A stretch of DNA of 64,000 nucleotides, taken from assembly GCA_030278955.1 (NCBI GenBank), contig JAOANR010000004.1, positions 2,628,845 to 2,692,844 on the forward strand, in the 5' to 3' direction. This DNA is from Hygrophila difformis. Lineage: Eukaryota > Streptophyta > Magnoliopsida > Lamiales > Acanthaceae. Position numbers and translations under genes: made by a program. The notes under the pieces were generated by a model that ran no database searches, had not been told where the DNA came from, and saw only the letters and a program-made list of their open reading frames with translations. Of the stretch, positions 13,001 to 23,793 are shown one piece after another (position 1 is the first letter of the stretch; each line of letters starts with the position of its first letter).

Positions 13001-16000
13001 CCTCTGCCGCCTCGAACGCCTCACATAGGTAAAGGCGGAGGTTTTATGGGATGTACTCGAGGCGGCGCCTCAAATGCGAAAATCTGCCGCCTCGAGTCGA
13101 GGCGCGCCTCAAGGCGCGCCTTGATACCACCTTTTTAAACACTGGTGGTGGCAACACAAACAAAATTATGGGAAGTTAGGTTGAAATTGGAGATAGTGGT
13201 GTCACCACAAAATTGAGTGGGCGCAAGCCAAACATAATTTTTTTAAGCTTAAAAATCAATTTCATCAATTTAAGTGGTGTCCCGTGTACCCACCGACTTC
13301 CATGTGGATGCCATGGTTTTAAAAGCATGAATACTTTCCAGTGACAAAAAAAATAAATGTACCATATGGATGTAGATCCTGCTACATCTGTCTGAAACCT
13401 CAATAATAAGTGAATAAAGTCTGAATGACAAGCATTTCCCACAGTTGAGTTACAAGGTATTGATGAAAAAAGTCATGTTATTCTAGTTTTCAGCATATCC
13501 TAGCTGAATACCAAAAGGATATCTTAGTTGAATGAAAACATGGCTGGGCCAACTGTCTGTCAAGGAGTCAAAACAATTTAAGCTCATCAATATGGCAAAG
13601 AGTAAAAATCCAAGAAATTGGGGCATATTGCTGCAATATATGGGAAGAACAATCAAATATGTTAATTGCTAATCCTGATAACATTAGAAATCTAAGGGAA
13701 CAGAAGAGTGCTGCAATATATGGGAAGAACAATCAAATATGTTAATTGCTAATCCTGATATCCATCTCCTAGAAGTAGAAGCACAGCTATATCTTGGTTT
13801 ACAAACTTGATAGAATAATCTATTCTTGAAATACAAACTTTTTCCTAGTCTTGTTCCGTTGGAGAAAATGAATCTCATTGCCTGATTGGCTTTCTTTCGT
13901 ATAAGCACAGCTATATATATATATATATATATCATGGAAGACCATAAATACCTCTTCCATGTAATCACAGTTATTGTCTAAATAAAACCTCCACTAAATT
14001 ATTTTTCTAAAAAAATACTTTGACAATTGCCACCAGCAGTGTGGAAGCGAAAAAGAATCAAAAAAATTATAAACAAGAGATTCACATTTTTATTAAAATA
14101 AAAGGATGAGGGGTACTTTAACCAGTCAGCAATACCTGTATTAAAGTAGGCACCAATAGATTATGTTGAAGAACATTCATGTTAGTAGGTAAGTAAGCAA
14201 TGATTATTCATAAATAATGCAATATAATGCCTACAAAAACAAGATCGAAACTGATTCAAAATCAAGCACTTATCCTTAATAATCAAGAGTAAAACAGCTA
14301 ACCTAGCATAGTGAGACGATGAAGCGCTGTAATAGTAGTAGTTATATGTTTCTTCGCAAAATCCAGTTTCTTGATGTCACGACATATTTCCTGAACCATC
14401 GTTTCACTTTGCTCTGCTTTGGTTTTTATTTCTTGCATTTTATAAATGAGTTCCTAATACGAACAATAAAAATTGAATCAACCAAAACCATTAGTAATAA
14501 TCTAAAGCTATGTGCAAAGTAGAGAGTAACTGGTGTAATAACAAGAACACATAAAAATGATTAACAACCTTAACTGCACTTGTAGCTTCAGCAAGCTCCT
14601 CCCGGGCCTTGCTCCCTGAGTTACTCTACAAAGTGACAGATATTAAACAACTGTCACCACCCACCAAGCAGAACCATTGTAAAGTACAAAACGATATGTT
14701 CTTCTATGTAATGATAACCACCACCAAAGACACATCCCCTCACTAGTCAATAAAGGAAACCTGGCACTCAGACCTCTCAAAATTAATTATCTGATTGTAC
14801 TTCAATAAGACCAAATCCATATAAAACTAATGGGATGTAAAGGTTTGTGAAAAATATTCATAACAATTACAAGAGAGTGCTGGCCGAAAAACTACAATCT
14901 TGGGGTATAATTCGACCAATGATATCAAAAAGATTTCATTAACATGAAAGAAAGAGAAATTCACGGACACACACACACACACACACACACACATATTTGA
15001 GAACATATATCCTCATCAATTTATATGTATTAATTTCATGCAGAAAAATAATGAGTTAACTTCTACTGTACCCAGACTCAAATCATCGACAAGTTGGTCT
15101 GAATTTGAAATTGACTAATATGAAATCAAATAGACATTAATTAAGCTTACTCATTTGTATCCCATCCCAGCCACCCAAATAAACTACAAATTCAATTCAC
15201 CACCAATAATGATCTCTTTGTTCACATATTTTCAGTTCATTTTGCATCACCTTAACACTACAAAACATCACTATTTCAAAAGAGACATTATATGATGTTA
15301 GAGTTAAAACACCTAATGATAATAAAACTAAAGATCAAAAAAGGGAATTAAAAGTATAATAAACAATTTTTTTTAAAAAAAGATCATTGAAAAATGACAG
15401 TTGATATGAAAAACACATGGAAATCACAGAAATATAAACACAACCTGCTGACGAACAGCTGCTAGTATCTCATCATCAACTTGACGAATTTCATCCTGTA
15501 TTTTCTCCATAAGGGGCTCAACCCCTGACAAGGAGGCCTCTGCAGATCAACCATCTACCCCCTCATCAGTATTAAATCTTTTCAATCATATACTAGAACT
15601 AGCTCTAAACACTCAAGGAGCCATGGCCACAAAAAGAATTCTCATACATTTAACATAAAGACTTTAAATTGTATTCTACTACTTTTTTCTTCATCATCCC
15701 CTCAAGTATAAAATGATTTTTATCAATGAACCTATGATCAAAAGAATAGAATTTATATGCATAAAGGGTATAGATAACAAGCAAACTAGAATCCAATTTC
15801 CTAATCAATTTAAGGTATCTAAGTTCTGAACTGTGAAAAAAGTCATTTTGGGTCACTAAAAGATATCATATTTGCAGAACATGGATAAAACTGCAATAAA
15901 TCCTACAGCATTCTAACTTTCATGGCGAAAAGATCATAGAATGCCCCTCTACAATTCAATTCTATCAGTGCCACCACATGGATCCATAAACTCAGAAAAG

Positions 16001-16210
16001 AATTGTTCCAATCCAACCAAATAAACCCCTGGAGCAGAGGATAAGCATCAAAATACATACGAATAATATCACCTCAAAAACACATCAAAGAATAGAAATG
16101 TCTACACGTATTAGGTCAACATCAAAATTCATCCGTGCCAATAATACTTGACCTGTGGGGAAATTCTGATTGATGTAATCCAAAGCACTCTGCTTGTCCG
16201 TTGCCGCCAT
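4544..16210 (-). CDS. VPS53: VPS53, GARP complex subunit
   Basis: Coding exons, 5' to 3': 16153-16210, 15445-15539, 14569-14625, 14303-14453, 12208-12278, 11880-12004, 11547-11707, 11310-11451, 11016-11079, 9957-10136, 9811-9852, 9396-9500, 9252-9311, 8446-8523, 7693-7800, 7516-7581, 7026-7103, 6820-6953, 6648-6741, 6331-6408, 6020-6082, 5340-5408, 5156-5251, 4544-4846. Phases agree at every junction and give 825 aa, close to plant VPS53 (HIT1 in Arabidopsis). Recognisable blocks include VEPLMEKIQDEIRQVDDEIL near the N terminus, RRYAWIKRR, EFEDELAEKFGGG, the KAYATKLFAKLPKGG block and FYLNIFKCKQISETG. VPS53 is a coiled-coil tether that, with VPS51, VPS52 and VPS54, docks endosome-derived vesicles at the trans-Golgi network. 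The start ATG (16210) opens the conserved N terminus. One intron appears to be GC-AG (donor at 9956). Introns hold Stowaway and hAT MITEs and microsatellites. Confidence 0.93.
6989..7023. repeat. (GA)n microsatellite in a VPS53 intron
   Basis: An uninterrupted GA run lies just past the donor of the exon ending at 7026 (minus strand). On the coding strand it is a (TC)n tract at the start of the intron. Confidence 0.9.
10684..10945. mobile_element. Stowaway MITE in a VPS53 intron
   Basis: The termini are CTTCCTCCGT and ACGGAGGAAG, with TA duplications at 10682-10683 and 10946-10947; length is 262 bp. Its interior matches, in opposite orientation, the Stowaway at 37186-37443. Confidence 0.85.
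12462..13144. mobile_element. Non-autonomous hAT element in a VPS53 intron
   Basis: The left end CAAAGTTTTAAAG and the inverted right end CAGTGTTTAAAAAG form short hAT-like terminal repeats. An exact 8-bp duplication GTGGTGGC sits at 12454-12461 and 13145-13152. Subterminal regions are packed with GAGGCG/CGCCTC motifs. Inside is a 44-bp direct tandem repeat (about 12704-12790), followed by a TATAAAACCCTAG stretch and GC-richer sequence (12840-13028) unlike its surroundings. There is no transposase. Confidence 0.8.
13630..13760. repeat. 51-bp perfect direct repeat in a VPS53 intron
   Basis: Positions 13630-13680 and 13710-13760 are identical, separated by 29 bp. No terminal structures are visible, so this looks like a local segmental duplication rather than an insertion. 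Confidence 0.85.
14967..14992. repeat. (AC)n microsatellite in a VPS53 intron
   Basis: A pure AC dinucleotide run. Similar short runs lie at about 10406-10420 (GT) and 13913-13931 (AT). Confidence 0.9.
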
Positions 16211-16211
16211 T

Positions 16212-16371
16212 CTTCAAAATCAAATAGTGAAAACATATAACGAGTAGACAAATTAGACCTCAGTAAACGCACGATTAACTCAGCCATTGGATCTAAACCC
16301 CGCACTGAATCCTAAACTTAATTGAATGAAAAATGTCGAAAGAAACGCCGCAAAATTGAAATTTCGCATAC
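16212..16371 (-). other. Putative 5' UTR intron of VPS53
   Basis: On the minus strand the sequence CAG/GTATGCG just below 16372 is a good donor, and TTTTGAAG/A ending at 16212 is a possible acceptor one base before the ATG codon's exon. Leader introns next to the ATG are common in plants. A transcript would be needed to confirm it. Confidence 0.45.
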
Positions 16372-16581
16372 CTGGAGAGCTATCAGCCCGTCCGTGCGCG
16401 CTAGTTGTACGCTTCCGCGAGCTGAAAGACAGAAAGGCAGCGATCTACCTCAATTTGCAGTTCTACAGTTGCAGTTGGCAGAGATGTGAAGACGGGACGG
16501 TTCGTACAGACCGGGTTTCTCAGTCACATATGTGAAGTAATTTGACTTACCGGTTACCATATGTAATTGTATAAGTAGAAT

Positions 16582-17640
16582 TAGAGGTGTCGAAACGGCC
16601 CGCGGGACGAAACGAGTCCGTACGGCCACGCATTTTTGCGGATTGGAACAGGGCAGGCTAAATGGGCGGACTCAAAATATCTAGGTCCGACCCGTCCACA
16701 CACGGGCCGTGGGTTATACGGGCCAGCCCACGGGTTTTTTATTTAAATAATAGTATTATTTTTTTATTTATAAAAAAATAAAATTTAGATGTATTTTTTA
16801 ATACATATATTAAAAATAAAATAAATAGATTTATAATTGGTATTTATAATTATAAATATGTATGTGTGTATTTATTGGCACAATTATTTACTTTAATGTG
16901 GGTTTGTTGAATAATTATTTAAAATAATTTATGATTATTCCATTTTTAATACTAAAGGAGTATATTATATTTTGCAAAATATAATATGTGTGACAAAAGT
17001 TTTATAATTAATGATTGAACTGATTAAAATTTTAGGTATCACAGATGAAGTCTTTGCTAGAATTGTATTAGGTAAGACTGTCTGAGCATAATTCATTAAT
17101 TCTATATTTTATTAGGTAAAACTGTTTGGATATAATTCACTAAATTTAGTATTTTATTAGGTAAGATTGTATGGGTATAAATTATTAATTTATATTTTAA
17201 AAATAAAAATTTGTCTGCATACATAATTTTTAATAAATAGAATAATAAGGAATTTTAAACTTAAAAACTTGATACCCATAAAATTAATGAACATAGAAAT
17301 ATTAGAAGATACAGATAATTTATATTAAGATAATTCAATATGCAATCAATTCAATAATTTAAATGTTTGATGACATATGCTAAACATTCATACTAAAGGA
17401 TAATAAATTCAATAAACGCTCAACGTAAAAAAAAAATTTAAAAAATAAATAAAAATAAAAATTGAAAGCCCGCGAGTAGGCCCGCCCCGCCGCGGGCCTA
17501 ACCCGCAAAAGCCCACCCCACCGCGGGTTGGGCCCGTTGAGGCCCGCATCTAAACGGGCCTCTAAAAGTTGAGCCCGTCCCGCATTTTTTACCTTGCGGG
17601 CGGGCCGGCCCAACGGGCTAAACCCGTTTTGACAGATCTA
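16582..17640. mobile_element. hAT-type non-autonomous element upstream of VPS53
   Basis: The termini TAGAGGTGTCGAAACGG and, inverted, TAGATCTGTCAAAACGG match at 14 of 17 positions. They are flanked by an exact 8-bp duplication AGTAGAAT (16574-16581, 17641-17648). Subterminal zones are rich in GGGCC/CCCGC motifs around an AT-rich core; no transposase is present. The TAGGGGTGTCAAA-like end is known from hAT MITEs. It lies about 200 bp upstream of the VPS53 leader, inside the likely promoter. Confidence 0.8.
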
Positions 17641-17648
17641 AGTAGAAT

Positions 17649-18571
17649 CCACCTGGTCTCTTATTCGGGTCCGGACCGGCCGACCGGGATGTGGTTTGTG
17701 GTCATGGCCCGGACCCGGGTGTTGTGATCATAAGTTAACCTGTTTAAGGGGATGATTAATTAATTTTAGAATATTTGGGGAACTCGAAACTTTAGTATTT
17801 ATATTTTGGAATGAGAATTTGGTCTGACTTGCAATTTTATGGTTTGAAGTCATGTTCATTGATTTCCAATTTTATAGTTGAATGTTCGATTCTCACCCGA
17901 TCCACTATCCCTTCCTTTTATCTCTTTTAACTTTGTCGATACAATAGGGCCGATATTTAAAAAAAAAAAAGAAAATCAGCTACAATTCATCAGCCCAAAA
18001 AATTTTTAAAAAAAATAGCATGAGCACCCAGACACAGGACACATTCAATCAATTGGGTGGGCAAAAGAGCTAGTCATAAGCTTGGTGGGCAAAAGGTTCC
18101 GGCGAGGGATCTAGTCATAAGCTTGGGTCCGAACACTCTCATGGTTACTCGATTTTTTTTTCTTATTTATAATTTCCATATTTTTTTTCCTCTTACTTTT
18201 AGTGAGTATTAAAAATTTTAATTTCATGAGTCATTGTCACTTATTTCAAATAACCGCAATTATCATCTACAGTATAAACATAATCAATTAAGCAAATTTA
18301 TTAATTCCTCAAATATCGATCATGGTTAAGGGGACTAGCTTAGACGACATCTCCTAATTAGTTTCGTATAGATGATAGGTGTGACATATAAGTGGATTTA
18401 TGTATACTTGGTACTACTATTGTTACTTGCCATTGTTGGGGACGATGAGCTTTGGATTATGATCGTGGGAATGATTTATAGGCTCTCATTGTGAGTTTAT
18501 TCTTTAATTATGTTATCTTGTGTGAGATGCCTAATAGTATTATGTTTGACATCGCTTCTTACAAGTGATCA
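17649..18571. other. AT-rich intergenic DNA
   Basis: I see no gene. A phrase containing CTAGTCATAAGCTTGG is repeated near 18071 and 18112. The rest is AT-rich, non-coding DNA. Confidence 0.45.
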
Positions 18572-18640
18572 ACAAACTTAGGTGAACTTTTTAGGCATTA
18601 AATTGCTCCCCCAAAAAAAAAAAACAAACTTAGGTGAACT
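18572..18640 (+). mobile_element. 35-bp SINE-tail insertion with 17-bp target duplication
   Basis: A 17-bp direct repeat (18572-18588 = 18624-18640) brackets a 35-bp insert. Its last part, GGCATTAAATTGCTCCCCC plus poly(A), resembles the tail GGCCTTCAATGGCTCCTCC plus poly(A) of the SINE at 63306-63473. This looks like an extremely 5'-truncated retro-insertion. Confidence 0.65.
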
Positions 18641-18867
18641 AGTACAGTGGCCTTGTCGCAAAAATAATTTTAATTTTTGGCGCGTTAATAGCATGATATT
18701 CAATAAACTTGTTTAACGGTTAATATTTTAAAATTTGTCTAATTAAAAATTAAATAAAAATATAATTTTAAAATTATAGGATTAGACAATTCTAACAAAA
18801 GCTCATTTGATTATATATATATTATTTGCTTGCACTATTAAATCAAAATTAAACAATGAATTTATAT

Positions 18868-20199
18868 CTAAATGGGTCTCCGCTCGAACGACCAGGTCTG
18901 CTTCTACGACGCGTTCAACGGCGCTTTTTGATCCTGGAGGATTACCTTCGACCCCTTCTCAGGCCGCGTCTCCTCCGGGTTCGGCCTCCTGTCCGGCGGA
19001 TGTGGGGATCTCTTCCACGGCGTCGTTCCATGATATTGTGCTACATAGTTCAACCCTTGTGCCGCCGCCGTCTGTCTCCCCGTCGACTGTTAGTTCAACC
19101 CTTGTGCCGCCGCCGTCTGTCTCCCCTTCAGCTGTTCCTCGGGATTGGCTAAAAGAAAATTTGGCCACCATAGATGGTGAGGGTCCTCATAGTAGGTGCC
19201 CGAAGATCCGCTTTGAGAAGCCTGTTCTCGATGAACTATTTGAACCATGGAAGGATACGCTTATACTCAAGGTGTTAGGCCGCTCGGTTGGATTCATCGC
19301 CATGAAGGAGAGGCTAACACGTGCATGGCAACTTTCGGGTACGTTTGATCTGTTGGATATTGGTCATGGTTGCTACTTTGCCAAATTTGAGAAGTCGGCC
19401 GATCGTGAAAAGGTTCTTACAGGGGGCCCGTGAATAGTGTTCAACCATTGCCTTGCGATTCAGCGTTGGTCCCCAGAATTTAATCCAAAGCGCTCGAAGG
19501 TGAATACCGTCCAGACTTGGGTTCGCTTCTCCGAACTCAAACAAGCGTTTTATACTGAGAATGCGTTGAGAGTGATCTCTGTGGCCTTGGGGACACTTAT
19601 CAAGGTTGACAAGAATACTACGACCATCTCTCGGGGGCAGTACGCGAGGGCTTGTATCGAGATCGACCTTGATAAGCCCCTCTTGGGGATGCTTCATGTG
19701 GACGGTGATATTGTTCATGTTGCATACGAAGGTCTCCATTTATTGTGTATGCAATGTGCACGATTTGGGCATACGCAAGACAGGTGTCCGCATCCGGGTC
19801 CTAAGGCTAATGTGAGCAATGCACCGTCGCCAGATCAACCCGCAGAGGAGGTGGCAGATCCCAGCTCGGCTAATGAGAACCAGGGTGCGGCTAACATGGA
19901 TGTTGGCTCCAAGGGTTCATGAGTGGCGTCGCAGGTGGGAGACACACCCGGGGTGGACAAGGATGATCCTGAGGACCTAGGTATCGGGGATTGGATGATG
20001 GTAAAGCGGAGGAAGCCGCGTCCGTTGAAGGCTAGTACCACTAAGGGCACCAATGCAGGGTCTAAGTCGTCTGAGGAGCGACAGACAGTGTCGGAGCCTG
20101 TTAGCTCACTATTTGCTAGGATTGTGGACCCTTCTCCACCGGCCTCAATGGAGTACTTCTTGACGGATGCAGAAGTTATGGAGCAGCAGCCGTGGTCTG
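18868..20199 (+). pseudogene. LINE ORF1, 5' part (gag-like, DUF4283/zinc knuckle)
   Basis: The reading frame encodes a Pro/Ser-rich N terminus, a DUF4283-like region (from about 19200, with FAKFEKSADREKVL) and a CCHC-type knuckle near 19743-19790 (CMQCARFGHTQDRC). In-frame stops at 19432-19434 and 19921-19923 interrupt it; the first is explained by TGG to TGA. The true start codon is not evident because no ATG precedes the conserved part in frame. The product would be the RNA-binding protein of the LINE particle. It continues at 26026-26426 beyond the nested LTR element. Confidence 0.8.
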
Positions 20200-22426
20200 T
20201 GTGATACTCCAAAAATTTGCATATGTCATATTTGTGTAAATTTAATTATTTATTTAGCTAGAGGAGAGGGATTTAATTTTATTTTGGGGTTAATTTAATT
20301 GGTTGTATAAAGTACATCTTTATATAATTATAAATATGTTATAAGAATAAAGGAAATGAAGAAAAACAGTAAACTTGGTAAAATATTTATTGCAGCTAAT
20401 TTAAACTGAAATTTATTGAGCACGATTAGGACTTGTATCATATAATCATATATAGTTACTAATTTAATATAGGGTATGATAGGTGGATAATCTGATGTAC
20501 CAGGCTTAATTTTGGGACTAGTGTTGACTGGGAATTTTAAACCCTAAACGTCCCTCTTAATTCTCGCCAGCATCCCGTAAATCTTGGCCATTATTTTCGG
20601 GTAATGGGAAGCATTCACCAACTGTCAAAAAGAAATCTTCTGCAATTCAAATCCAACCCTAGATATCTTTTTAAACTACCTTATTTTGTTAAACCCTTCC
20701 TATTATCACTTTATAAAAGCTAGTTCATTCCATTTCTTCCCGCACTGTTCGCGACTTTCCAGACGGTGGGTGGTTATGAGGTTGGCAATGGTTGAACCTT
20801 CCTGCTATTAGAGAGTGCTCCCCTAATCATCAGTTCGAAATTGTAAGTCAATTTCTCTATCTCACTTATTCGTAATCTCTGTGTAAATCCCTTTTATCAT
20901 TGATTCGTAACTCTTGTTGGTGTAAACCTCCTTCTCACTGACTGGTAACCCGTCTGTGTAAAAATTCCCTTGAAAACCTAATTATGTGTTTAAACCCATT
21001 GTTTCGGTTGCCTTCTTCACGGGTCTCCCATTGTTTATTTTGTGAGTCCCAAATTATTTCAAATATGTGTCGTCGTCTCTGCGCCCTTGTTATTGTGTCA
21101 GAATCCAATTCATTTCAGATTGTATTGAAACTCCTGCCTCCACCGCCTCCTTATTTTCTTCTGTGTAATCCTTTTTGCCAAAACCCAAACCGTAGTTACA
21201 ATGGACCTATAAAATTGAATTTATCGTCTCTGGCGTCGCACTTGTAGAACTCTGGTTTTATTTTGTCCATTGCGAATGAATATACTGTGTGTATATCTAT
21301 TTTGGTGAGTTTGGTGCAGTATAGTCAAATTTTCAAAGCAGGAATGCAATTGGGATCAAAGTAGTGTGTTTAATCGAGTGGGACCCGTAAGCAAAACTTG
21401 ATTTTGGCTCGTCTTCTCTAACTCTTCTTCTGCGTATATATATTGATGTTTATATAACTTACTGGAAATGCCTTTAATCAGATGTGGTTTCGGATTGAGC
21501 AGATAATCAATTAATTGATTAGTTTGTCTTGGATAGTGAATAAATTATGTCTAATTCGGTTCCGGTAAAGTCAATTGGGTCAGTTTATGAGATTTTCGTG
21601 GTTGGAGTAAATATTAATTGGCAGTACTTTTGGAAGTATTCTTGAGACGGTAATTATATATCTGGCCCTATAAATTAGTCTTGGTAAAATATATGTTTTA
21701 TGGAACCAATGCTTGAACTCTATGGTCTTTGGATATTGGATATTGGATGAGGGTAATTGTCCCTCCTATCGGTAGAGCCTGTATGTGTCTATAACCCTAG
21801 ACAGTCGGAGTACTAGTCTAGGACACCGGTGTTAGCAGTTATAGAGTCCTCTGCATGGCGAGAGATGATATTGTGATTATGGATTATGGATTACGGTGCA
21901 TTGGATTGGTTTCATTAACATATGTGTTATCTACATTATTAATTTTGGAAATTAAATTCGGTAAATTATCGGTGTTGCTATATAAATTATTCCTTTGTGT
22001 CGTTGGGTCAACCCTGAGTCTCCAGTATGTGTGGGATAGGTGATTGACTTACTCAGCATTGCTGATGTTGTTGCTTTCACTCTTTTTCAGGATAGATGAC
22101 CGAGATTGTCATGGCATTTGCATTGGGATTTTGGGGATCTTTGAAATAAGCTTTTATGTCGCACTATTTCATTTCGACCCTGCAAGGTCAAATTGGTATT
22201 TTAATTAATTACTTACATTTTTATCATGAACTTATATACTTATTAGCGCTCGTACTTATATGATTTTAGAAATTATTATCTTATGGCAATCACTTATGGT
22301 TTTAAATATATTTTAAATTTTTAAGCCTTAGCATTTTCTATTTAAGTTAACTTGGGAGTGAGCTTAAATAGAGAATGTGGCGGTAACATCCCTACTTTTG
22401 ATGTTTTTAAAAATGGGGGTGTTACA
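20200..22426 (+). repeat. 5' LTR of the non-autonomous element
   Basis: It starts TGTGATACTCC and ends GGGTGTTACA, so the ends are imperfectly inverted. TATAAAA at 20712-20718 is a candidate promoter, with a plausible splice donor/acceptor pair further down (GTAAGT-like near 20842; CTTTTTCAG near 22090) suggesting a leader intron. Confidence 0.9.
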
Positions 22427-22429
22427 AAG

Positions 22430-22441
22430 TGGTATCAGAGC
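22430..22441 (+). other. Primer binding site (initiator tRNA-Met)
   Basis: TGGTATCAGAGC starts three bases after the 5' LTR and is complementary to the 3' end of plant initiator methionine tRNA. Confidence 0.9.
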
Positions 22442-23153
22442 GGTTCGATTCTTTCGAACCAATATTTTTAGTAGTAAATAAATATTTTCAATTTTATTTA
22501 TATAAACACTATGTCTTAAGTTTTTAAATTTATGAATACATTGCAATTTTTAAACTCATAAGAATAAGAATATTTTTATTCTTTCTAGTAACGAAAATTA
22601 TGGAAACACAAAAATATTTTGAAAGTGTGCATTAAATTATTTATTAAACTTGGGGTGGGTCATATGCATACATGACATACATTGTTATTGTTGTTGTTAT
22701 TATTATTACTATTACTATTACTATTACTTGTTGAATCATTTATATTCAACAAGTAAGTAGTCTAACTAGGTACTTGATTTGTGTTTAAATGGAGGCTATA
22801 CCTAGCTGAATATTTCATTGTCTTTGTTAAATAATTTGTGCTTCACATGGGTGTTAAATTGGATGCATTAGCATGATATGAGTCTTGTCGTTGAAATGAG
22901 ATTTGACATTGTTAAATGCTCTTGTTATGAGATTACTCCCTTAGGATTGTTGAAAAATCTTTTAAAGATGATCTTATGTGGAAATTGGTGGAAAAAAAAA
23001 TCTTTTAAATCCATTGAGCACTACTAACTTGAGTGAGATGCCATACTTTGATAGAGGGCTAATGCACTAGGGATGTGTCTTGCGAGGCCTCCCCCTCTAA
23101 ATTTGCCATGATGGCATTGTGGAAACATTGGGCCAAAACGGCAATGTTGCATG

Positions 23154-23320
23154 TATGAGTCTGCACTCTTGGGTGTATCCGAGAATGGGTTACCCGAGGC
23201 TCCGGAGTGGGTCTGTATATGAGTCCGCTGCATGATGCATGAGTCTATACTCTTGGGTATATCCGTGATTGGGTTACCCAAGGCTCCGGAGTGGGTCTGT
23301 GTATGAGTCCGCTGCATGCT
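23154..23320 (+). repeat. Two-copy ~83-bp tandem repeat in the retrotransposon interior
   Basis: Two diverged copies begin GAGTCTGCACTC / GAGTCTATACTC and end GAGTCCGCTGCATG. Each copy can pair CTTGGGT with a downstream ACCCAAG (copy 2) or ACCCGAG (copy 1, G-U wobble). Confidence 0.8.
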
Positions 23321-23493
23321 TGTCATTATTATGGCTGTGGAGATATGATATGTGGGGAAATGGTGTCCTCTTGTGCGTAGTTGCTACAATGGTAAAAATG
23401 GCAGTAAATAAGCTAGTGATGCTTTTAAAACTAAAGTTATATTTTATAAATTTAAAATATGCTTTTAAAGTTAGTGCGATATTATTACAAATA

Positions 23494-23497
<4 letters not shown>

Positions 23498-23545
<48 letters not shown>
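23498..23545. repeat. (ATT)n microsatellite
   Basis: An uninterrupted ATT run inside the non-autonomous retrotransposon; it explains a spurious poly-Tyr frame. Confidence 0.95.
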
Positions 23546-23793
23546 TTGGTATACTTTCGAAGGTATTTGCATATTTTTAGTTCATATTGTGTAAGCTAAA
23601 AAAATAATAATAATAATAAAATGCATTAAGCTATAAATTTTTGTTGCATCAAAGATTTTTAAATTTTGAAGGTGAGAATTTGCATTCATGTTGCATGACT
23701 GACTTATTGAGGTTAGTATTCTTTGACTAGTTTTCGGAAATGATATCTTCTAGCAAACTTCAAGGACGAAGTTTTTCTTTAAGGTGGGTAGAT

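Noticed and set aside
12840..13028. 62-aa plus-strand ORF
   Set aside because: Lies inside the hAT element in an intron of VPS53, antisense to it; no domain.
18807..18900. Start of the LINE ORF1 at an upstream ATG (18807)
   Set aside because: That ATG is outside the element, left of the target duplication at 18851-18867; the in-frame extension is fortuitous.
23024..23326. 100-aa minus-strand repeat protein
   Set aside because: Antisense frame over the tandem repeat of the non-autonomous retrotransposon; no conserved domain.
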